A stretch of 20,008 nt of DNA from a virus. The first letter of the stretch is position 1. Each line of letters opens with the position of its first letter. The DNA lies in the IMG/VR virus record IMGVR_UViG_3300017751_004372, positions 1-20,008 of that record. One strand, written 5' to 3'. Positions 7,623 to 12,530 of the stretch are shown piece by piece. The notes beneath the pieces are model-generated. The model searched no databases. It was not told where the DNA came from and worked only from the letters and a program-made list of their open reading frames with translations. The position numbers were made by a program, and so were the translations under genes.

Positions 7623-7676
7623 GGATTATTTTCATTATTTTGCAATTAAATTGCCTAATAAATCAATGAGTTACGT

Positions 7677-8135
7677 CTAATCTACTGTAATATCTTCCAT
7701 TCCAGCAGTTCTGAGACGTACAACATGTCCCATTTGCCACTGTTTTGCATCTAATCCTTTCATAATGCCCAGATACTTGTTTCTAAGCAGGGCTACTTCA
7801 TTGATCAAATACTCAAAGTCTATGACTTCATCTTCACCATCTACATACTTCTCAGCATCACGTGAGGTCAATGCTCGTTGATACTTCTCTAAGTACTTCT
7901 GAAAGTGACCTCTTCGTATCTTACGCAGTTTGATGTTAAGAAGGTTGAGCACCGCTTCAATCTCTTGTAATTGATTGAAACGATGTTCAGTTACTCCGGG
8001 CAGTGCTGTAATTTGTCTTTCAACTAATCCTTGCACTCTAACATCTACCTTAGATGCTATCAACTCAGTTTCATAATGAGCAATAAAATCAGGTATTACT
8101 GATAAGTCATGGCTAATGCGAGTGTACCAATTCAT
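7677..8135 (-). CDS. uvsY: UvsY-like recombination mediator (probable)
   Basis: T4 UvsY loads UvsX recombinase onto ssDNA coated by gp32. This 152-residue helical protein has the UvsY-like order: a charged helical middle (VLNLLNIKLRKIRRGHFQKY), then AEKYVDGEDEVIDFEYLINE, then a long helix ending KGLDAKQWQMGHVVRLRTAG. The Y-V/I-D-G-D/E-E pattern and the tail resemble UvsY of cyanophages as I remember it. T4 UvsY is 137 residues. Position supports it: it is in the same operon, three genes after UvsX and near gp32. The ATG overlaps the stop of the 65-residue gene (ATGA). Similarity is weak at the N-terminus, so another helical recombination accessory protein is possible. Confidence 0.6.
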   Translation of the reverse strand: MNWYTRISHDLSVIPDFIAHYETELIASKVDVRVQGLVERQITALPGVTEHRFNQLQEIEAVLNLLNIKLRKIRRGHFQKYLEKYQRALTSRDAEKYVDGEDEVIDFEYLINEVALLRNKYLGIMKGLDAKQWQMGHVVRLRTAGMEDITVD

Positions 8136-8329
8136 AGATCAACTCTACTCCAAGGATTATTAATCCTATGTTCCAGTAAGTCTTGTATAGAATAAATCCC
8201 TGCTTCTTTATACACATGAGGTGCCACTTTATAAGGTGACTTTCCCCTTGATGAATAGTATTCTTGCATAGATTTAATATACTTCTTTAAATCAGTATAG
8301 TCAGACGCCATTGGCTTCATTACAGTCAT
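8132..8329 (-). CDS. Small unknown protein, 65 residues
   Basis: Starts MTVMKPMASDYTDLKKYIKS one base after the TAA of the 81-residue gene and ends TGA overlapping the UvsY-like ATG. An upstream in-frame ATG at 8380 exists but would lie wholly in the preceding gene and adds a non-conserved-looking stretch, so the adjacent start is preferred. The protein is basic and tyrosine-rich (YYSSRGKSPYKVAPHVYKEA), with no membrane segment. No family is recognised. Its place between UvsX and the UvsY-like gene suggests a recombination accessory role by context only. Confidence 0.65.
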   Translation of the reverse strand: MTVMKPMASDYTDLKKYIKSMQEYYSSRGKSPYKVAPHVYKEAGIYSIQDLLEHRINNPWSRVDL

Positions 8330-8330
8330 A

Positions 8331-8576
8331 TTAATCCCAGTGATCCTCTTCTTCAGCATCATCAGGATCGTCAAGGTCATTTACATCTTCATCAGAAAAG
8401 TACGATAAGGCTTCGATAATTTCTTCATCTTTGCCAAATGCTTTTTTGATTTCTGTTGCAGTCATACCATCATCGATCAAATGATTTACTAATAGATCGG
8501 CGGCTTCCCTAGGGTCACCATCTTCAATACTGGGTTTAATTAATACCCAAACACTTGATAAGTCATTTAGATTCAT
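8331..8576 (-). CDS. Small acidic protein coupled to UvsX, 81 residues
   Basis: Its ATG overlaps the UvsX stop (ATGA). The predicted helices REAADLLVNHLIDDGMTATE and IKKAFGKDEEIIEALSYF look like a compact helical domain, followed by a strongly acidic tail rich in D and E ending EEEDHWD. Similar short proteins next to uvsX occur in marine T4-like phages by memory, with no assigned function. The acidic tail could mimic DNA or bind a basic partner, which is speculation. Confidence 0.7.
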   Translation of the reverse strand: MNLNDLSSVWVLIKPSIEDGDPREAADLLVNHLIDDGMTATEIKKAFGKDEEIIEALSYFSDEDVNDLDDPDDAEEEDHWD

Positions 8577-9655
8577 TCTACGTTTACCTCTTCGTTTTCC
8601 AATGCATCTTCGTTATTTACAACATCTAACGCATCTTTAACTTCAGAGTATTCGGACATGAGTCTATCTAAACAACCATCTTCGTTTGCTTCCCAAGGCT
8701 TTCTAAACTTGAGAACTTCTTCACCTGATTGAGTGATGTACTTCAATCGATTGCCTTGCTTAGTTAACAAGCCTGATTTCTCAAACAAGTCAACAAGACC
8801 TGAATAAGGATTCATACCTGTCTCATAAGGAATCTTCACTTGCACACCCTCGAAAGGTTTTGCATAACGAGTCTTCATTACTTTACAGCCTGCACGAATA
8901 CCTTTAACATCAGAAACTTTGTTGCCGTCTGCATCTTCTTTTAGTTTCATCTTCTTCATAGCAACAACAATACTAGATGCATAGATAAAGCCTTGACCAC
9001 CTGATATTTTATCATCTGGGTCAAACATATCTTGTGATGCATATGTATGATTAGTTGCAACAAGTCCAACGTTATAACTTCCGAACATGTTAACAGAGTT
9101 TCTTACTAATGATGTTAGTGCTTTAGGCTTACGACCCATGTCCCCTTTCATGTCCCCTTTGTCGAATTGATCAACATCAGTTGGTGTCAACATCATACCT
9201 AATGAGTCAATTACAAATAACACTTTAGGACGTTCTTCGTCTGCCATTGCTTTGTAATCTTTCATAAAGGTTGATATAGTTTTTGCTACATCGTCAATCA
9301 TACTCATGCTTAACTTAAGAAGTTTTTCTTCTGAAGTGTCAACTTGTAATGCTTGTAGCCATGCTTCATCAAGTGCGTTCTCTGTGTCAATTAAGACTAC
9401 AAAGATGCCTTGATCTTGTGCTGACTTTACAATGTTGCCTGCGGCAAAGTATGATTTACCTGCGCCTGATTCACCTGCAAAGACTGTTACCTTACCTAAA
9501 GGAACACCTTGATGGAAGTCACCTGAGATAAGATAGTTCAATGCATAAGAACCTGTTGAGATCCAATCAGTTGGATCGTTGAAACCTATTGATAAGCCAT
9601 CGATAGATTTGGTTATGTCTTTCCTAAATTTGGAAACGTCAAATGGTTTTGCCAC
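8573..9655 (-). CDS. uvsX: UvsX, RecA-like recombinase
   Basis: ATP-dependent strand-exchange protein that forms filaments on ssDNA for recombination-dependent replication. The RecA core is clear: Walker A GESGAGKS (61-68), Walker B KVLFVIDS (144-151), and an ATNHTYASQDMFDPDDKISGG-like L2 region near 200-220. The 360-residue length is close to T4 UvsX (about 390). The start is GTG at 9655, eight bases after AGGAG. An acidic tail (ENEEVNVE) is suited to partner regulation. It follows the BPSL0761-like gene and is coupled by ATGA to the 81-residue gene. It works with gp32 and the UvsY-like protein. Confidence 0.96.
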   Translation of the reverse strand: MAKPFDVSKFRKDITKSIDGLSIGFNDPTDWISTGSYALNYLISGDFHQGVPLGKVTVFAGESGAGKSYFAAGNIVKSAQDQGIFVVLIDTENALDEAWLQALQVDTSEEKLLKLSMSMIDDVAKTISTFMKDYKAMADEERPKVLFVIDSLGMMLTPTDVDQFDKGDMKGDMGRKPKALTSLVRNSVNMFGSYNVGLVATNHTYASQDMFDPDDKISGGQGFIYASSIVVAMKKMKLKEDADGNKVSDVKGIRAGCKVMKTRYAKPFEGVQVKIPYETGMNPYSGLVDLFEKSGLLTKQGNRLKYITQSGEEVLKFRKPWEANEDGCLDRLMSEYSEVKDALDVVNNEDALENEEVNVE

Positions 9656-9663
9656 GTTTACTC

Positions 9664-9900
9664 CTATTGATTAGATTGTTTGTTGTTAATTCTACTAGAG
9701 TTAGAAGGCTTTTGCAAGATTTCTGGGCAGGCCTCTGCCATATCATCTAAATCATAATCAGCAGGGTAATGTCTCAGTGCCGCCCTCGCCCTATCTCTGA
9801 TAAGACTTGGTACACGCGGAGTTTTGCCTGGATCGCAAAGTTCTTCTAATAATTTCTTCCCTTGTTTAAGGGCTCTAAATCTTTCGTCTGGTAGTGTCAT
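9664..9900 (-). CDS. BPSL0761-family small protein
   Basis: A 78-residue protein beginning MTLPDERFRALKQGKKLLEE, continuing CDPGKTPRVPSLIRDRARAA and LRHYPADYDLDDMAEACPE. This is the recognisable signature of the bacterial BPSL0761 family (MPDER.RA, DP.KTPRVP, RA...LRHYP). Its function is unknown. It has a strong ribosome site (AGGAG, six bases before the ATG) placed right after the gp32 terminator, and UvsX starts eight bases downstream of its stop. A homologue of a bacterial chromosomal family inside the gp32-UvsX block suggests either capture from a host or an old shared phage gene. Confidence 0.75.
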   Translation of the reverse strand: MTLPDERFRALKQGKKLLEELCDPGKTPRVPSLIRDRARAALRHYPADYDLDDMAEACPEILQKPSNSSRINNKQSNQ

Positions 9901-9913
9901 ATTTTTCTCCTAC

Positions 9914-9941
9914 AAAAAAGGGAGAGGTATTTCACTCTCCC
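9914..9941 (-). terminator. Intrinsic terminator after gp32
   Basis: On the minus strand GGGAGAG, an eight-base loop, CTCTCCC, then six T, starting nine bases after the gp32 stop. Probably partial, since no clear promoter lies between it and the BPSL0761-like/UvsX genes. Confidence 0.85.
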
Positions 9942-9949
9942 ATAATCAT

Positions 9950-10927
9950 CTAACTATTATTTTGCCTTGCACGAATCATTGCTAGAATGTCGTTTGCTTT
10001 ATCGCTAGATGGGTTTGCTTCAGAAGGAGTTTCTACTGCTGGTGCAGTTTCAACTACTGGTTCCGACGGAGTAGATGTTTCTGCTGGAGTTGCTACTTCA
10101 GCCGCTGGCGCTGGGGCCGGTGCTGGAGTTCCTGCAGGTGCATCAACACCATATGGACGATAGTAAGCACCGAACTTGTCAGTGTCATATGGACGACCAT
10201 CTACTGATGCCTCGAACATTTCTTTAATGACTCTGAGTTCTGACTCACTTGGCTTCTTAGGTAAGAAGTCTGCTAGATTGAATAGACCATGTGCTTCAAC
10301 AGCCGCTTGTTCTACTTCAGTCAATGCAGTTTCTTTACGAGACCATGATGATGTTGAGTAATCAGCATACTGACCTTTAGTCGTTTTCTTAATGTTGAAA
10401 TCAAGACCACGCATGTAATCAGTTGGCAACTCTTCCATCTCAGGATCCATCAATGAAGACTTGATCGTTTGAAAGATTTGAGGTGAAATAACAAATCTAC
10501 GAATAGGATTCGCAGGAGTATTGTCTTCCCCAATTGGGTTTTGACGAACAAAGCCTTGAAAGAGATAACTTCTCTTCTTCCAGTATTTGTTAGCCATTTC
10601 TTTTAGAGTTTCGTCTTTGTACCAAGGACGAACTTCTGCTAGTACAGGACAATTTTCTCCGAACATTTCAACACAAGGAACTTGAACAGTCACTTGTTTT
10701 GAATTTACTTCACCTTTAATACCATTGAATGGTAATTTGATGACTTGTCGTTCAATCCAAAAGAATGAGTTACCAGTATCAGCATCGGGTAAGAAACGCA
10801 ATGATGCTAATGCACCTTCGTCCATTTTCCAATGAGGATAAATCGCTCCGTCAGATTGGGGATAATTCCCTGTAGGTTTATTTTCTTGTGCCGCGAGACG
10901 GGCACGTATGTCAGCTAGACTTGCCAT
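9950..10927 (-). CDS. 32: gp32-type single-stranded DNA-binding protein
   Basis: It coats ssDNA at forks and recombination intermediates. The N-terminal region ADIRARLAAQ is basic, as in the gp32 cooperativity domain. The core has LRFLPDADTGNSFFWIERQV (43-62), PCVEMFGENCPVLAEV (84-99) and KYWKKRSYLFQGFVRQNP (114-131), the family signature. T4 binds zinc with one His and three Cys. Here only C85 and C93 are evident, and the Cys after CPV is replaced, so the site looks degenerate. Instead of an acidic tail there is a Pro/Ala/Glu/Thr linker (262-308) ending NDILAMIRARQ, which echoes the N-terminal ADIRARLAAQ. GGAG lies nine bases before the ATG. It has a strong promoter, a leader hairpin and its own terminator, as expected for a highly made and possibly autoregulated protein. 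Confidence 0.92.
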   Translation of the reverse strand: MASLADIRARLAAQENKPTGNYPQSDGAIYPHWKMDEGALASLRFLPDADTGNSFFWIERQVIKLPFNGIKGEVNSKQVTVQVPCVEMFGENCPVLAEVRPWYKDETLKEMANKYWKKRSYLFQGFVRQNPIGEDNTPANPIRRFVISPQIFQTIKSSLMDPEMEELPTDYMRGLDFNIKKTTKGQYADYSTSSWSRKETALTEVEQAAVEAHGLFNLADFLPKKPSESELRVIKEMFEASVDGRPYDTDKFGAYYRPYGVDAPAGTPAPAPAPAAEVATPAETSTPSEPVVETAPAVETPSEANPSSDKANDILAMIRARQNNS

Positions 10928-10968
10928 ATGTTTTCTCCTATAATGTATGCTTTTGTTTTAGCTTTAGT

Positions 10969-11031
10969 TTAGTTGTCGCAAGACCGAAGTCTCACTAGTG
11001 TAGTTTTTGTAAAAAACAATTTTTGACACAT
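10969..11031 (-). CDS. Possible 20-residue leader peptide in the gp32 leader
   Basis: An ATG six bases after the gp32 promoter -10 box opens 20 codons, beginning MCQKLFFTKTTLVRL, ending in TAA. The frame runs straight through the leader hairpin. With a start site at or near the ATG it would be leaderless. No ribosome site. May be chance, but it parallels the 24-codon frame at P1 of the AAA+ gene. Confidence 0.3.
   Translation of the reverse strand: MCQKLFFTKTTLVRLRSCDN
10978..10995 (-). promoter_or_regulatory. UUCG hairpin in the gp32 mRNA leader, candidate autogenous operator
   Basis: On the minus strand GTGAGAC / GTCTTGC pairs seven bases (two wobbles) around a TTCG loop closed by C-G. 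It is followed by an A-rich unstructured stretch of about 35 bases up to AGGAG and the ATG. There is no T tract, so it is not a terminator. T4 gene 32 has a structured leader element followed by an A/U-rich region that gp32 binds to repress its own translation. The layout here is analogous. Confidence 0.5.
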
Positions 11032-11037
11032 GAATCT

Positions 11038-11065
11038 ATTATACACTAATATCTTCCTGAGTCAA
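11038..11065 (-). promoter_or_regulatory. 32: Strong sigma70-type promoter of gp32
   Basis: On the minus strand TTGACT, 16 bases, TATAAT. Leader of about 105 bases to the gp32 ATG. It lies in the divergent control region facing the plus-strand cassette. Confidence 0.82.
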
Positions 11066-11113
11066 GTACTATTTATCCCCGGTTGTACCAAAAGATAAAA
11101 AAGTATAAAAAAC

Positions 11114-11175
11114 AAATGCTAACCGATAGTCTTATAGTAAATTACCTTTCCAAATACTAAATACAAGTGCTAACC
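11114..11175 (+). repeat. Direct repeat AARTGCTAACC, two copies 51 bases apart
   Basis: AAATGCTAACC at 11114-11124 and AAGTGCTAACC at 11165-11175 (ten of eleven identical) flank the likely promoter zone of the plus-strand cassette, the second copy just before the first ribosome site. They could be operator sites for a regulator of the cassette. No protein is identified. Confidence 0.4.
11157..11163 (+). promoter_or_regulatory. Candidate late-type promoter CTAAATA of the plus-strand cassette
   Basis: CTAAATA resembles the T4-type late -10 element (TATAAATA) and stands 35 bases before the first ATG of the cassette. No good sigma70 -35/-10 pair was found on the plus strand here, and the encoded proteins look late. 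The motif is short and AT-rich, so support is weak. Confidence 0.3.
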
Positions 11176-11198
11176 TCATTCATATAGGAAAACTACAT

Positions 11199-12530
11199 AT
11201 GTACATAAATTCATACATGCGACTATCGATTGCATTTGCACTTTTATTTATTGCCATGGCATATACGCCAAATATTTCTGCACAGGCCACTGGCACCTGT
11301 ACAGCAGGTACCGAGAATTGTGAGGCAAGTACTTCTACAAGTACTACTACAAATACGAATACCAACACCTCGACTAATACTAACACTAATACCAATACCT
11401 CTACTAATACCAACACGAACAATAATACCAATACTAACACCAATACGAACACCAATACCAATACCAATACCAACACTAATAACAATACTAATAATAATAC
11501 TTCGACTAGTACCAATACTAACACGAACAATAATACCAATACTAGTACTTCGACCAATACCAATACGAATAATAATACCAATAATAACACAAACAATAAT
11601 ACCAATACTTCAACAAGTACCAATACCAATACCAATAACAATACGAATAACAATACTTCGGCTAATACCAATACTAATACGAACAATAATACCAATACTT
11701 CAACAAGCAATAATACCAATACCAATAACAATACCAACAATAGTACGGTAAACAGTACCTCGAATAACACCAATACGAATAACAACAATTCTACTATTGA
11801 CCAAAATGTAAATTCTAATAGTACTTCAAACAATACTAACACGAATAACAATAACACGACCAGTAATAATACCAATAACAATAATAACACTTCTACTAGT
11901 ACAAGTGACTCTAATGTGACCACTAACAATACCAGTAAGAATGAAAATAACAACACCAACACAAACAATAACACCAACATAAACAAAACTGATCAAACTA
12001 TTAAACAGGAGATCACAACTAAGGCACCACCAGCAAGTGCGATTGCACCGAGTATCGGGTCTAGTTATTCACAAGATTTATGTACAACAGGTGTGTCTGG
12101 AGCGTTTCAGGGTCAAGTGTTCGGTTTATCAGGTGGTAAGTCTGTTAGAGATATGAACTGTGAAAGAATTAAGTTGTCCAAAACAATATATGATATGGGT
12201 ATGAAAGTAGCCGCAGTATCATTAATGTGTCAGGATCCTAGAGTATTTCAAGCAATGGAAATGGCAGGAACACCTTGTCCGTACATGGGTGCAATTGGAC
12301 CAGCCGCTTCTGACAGATGGGAAAAGAATGAAGACAGACGTCCTGATCAAAAGAAAGGTGTTAAGAGTAAAATCTTAGGCGTATTCAGTTCTGACAAAAT
12401 TGAAGTTGACCAAATATCAAACGTAACTGCTGATGAAGCCGCTTATTTAGAAAAATGTACTAGACCTGACTTTAAAGGAAGACGTAAATCTACTAAGAGT
12501 TGTGAAGCAGAATGGCACGATTCACAATAA
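11199..12530 (+). CDS. Secreted Asn/Thr-repeat protein with Cys-containing C-terminal domain
   Basis: Signal peptide at residues 1-30 (SYMRLSIAFALLFIAMAY core, SAQA cleavage site). Then comes a region of about 220 residues made almost only of Asn, Thr and Ser (44-264), mostly TN and NN pairs. After a short TKAPPASAIAPS linker is a folded domain at 270-443 with several Cys: SQDLCTTGVSGAFQGQVFGL, RDMNCERIKLSKTIYDMGMK, SLMCQDPRVFQAMEMAGTPC, then a basic end. I recall similar C-terminal domains next to Asn/Thr/Ser-rich segments in other marine T4-like phages, with no known function. AGGA lies nine bases before the ATG. A second ATG at 11217 (MRLSIAF) would also give a signal peptide. It overlaps the next gene by 19 bases. 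It probably acts in the periplasm, at the cell surface or on the virion. Confidence 0.85.
   Translation: MYINSYMRLSIAFALLFIAMAYTPNISAQATGTCTAGTENCEASTSTSTTTNTNTNTSTNTNTNTNTSTNTNTNNNTNTNTNTNTNTNTNTNTNNNTNNNTSTSTNTNTNNNTNTSTSTNTNTNNNTNNNTNNNTNTSTSTNTNTNNNTNNNTSANTNTNTNNNTNTSTSNNTNTNNNTNNSTVNSTSNNTNTNNNNSTIDQNVNSNSTSNNTNTNNNNTTSNNTNNNNNTSTSTSDSNVTTNNTSKNENNNTNTNNNTNINKTDQTIKQEITTKAPPASAIAPSIGSSYSQDLCTTGVSGAFQGQVFGLSGGKSVRDMNCERIKLSKTIYDMGMKVAAVSLMCQDPRVFQAMEMAGTPCPYMGAIGPAASDRWEKNEDRRPDQKKGVKSKILGVFSSDKIEVDQISNVTADEAAYLEKCTRPDFKGRRKSTKSCEAEWHDSQ
11328..11990 (+). repeat. Low-complexity AAY ACN repeat tract coding for Asn/Thr
   Basis: About 660 bases of degenerate hexamers of the AAYACN type (AATACC, AACACT, AATACG), interrupted by AACAAT, ACTTCG and AGTACT units. 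Synonymous third bases vary (ACC, ACT, ACG; AAT, AAC), so the amino-acid pattern is kept while the DNA is not a perfect tandem repeat. Both Asn and Thr stay while codons drift, which argues for protein-level selection. The tract may still change length by recombination. Confidence 0.9.

Noticed and set aside
8330-8380. Longer start at 8380 for the 65-residue gene
   Set aside because: The extra 17 codons lie entirely inside the preceding gene, and a start one base after that gene's stop is available.
10978-11010. Plus-strand hairpin followed by TTTTT near 11003 as a terminator
   Set aside because: Eight bases separate stem and T run, and no plus-strand gene ends upstream of it; it fits better as the minus-strand gp32 leader hairpin.
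11025-11052. Plus-strand TTGACA near 11024 as a promoter for the secreted cassette
   Set aside because: No acceptable -10 box at 16-18 bases downstream; it mostly overlaps the minus-strand gp32 promoter.
11230-11751. Second plus-strand frame of 173 codons rich in Ile, Pro and Thr within the repeat
   Set aside because: Shifted-frame shadow of the repeat tract with no start signal of its own.
11180-11986. Minus-strand frame of 268 codons rich in Leu and Val opposite the Asn/Thr repeat
   Set aside because: It is the antisense shadow of the AAY ACN repeat; no ribosome site, and its composition follows directly from the repeat.
11328-11990. CRISPR-like array in the repeat tract
   Set aside because: There are no unique spacers of constant size; the pattern is a codon-level Asn/Thr repeat in an open frame.
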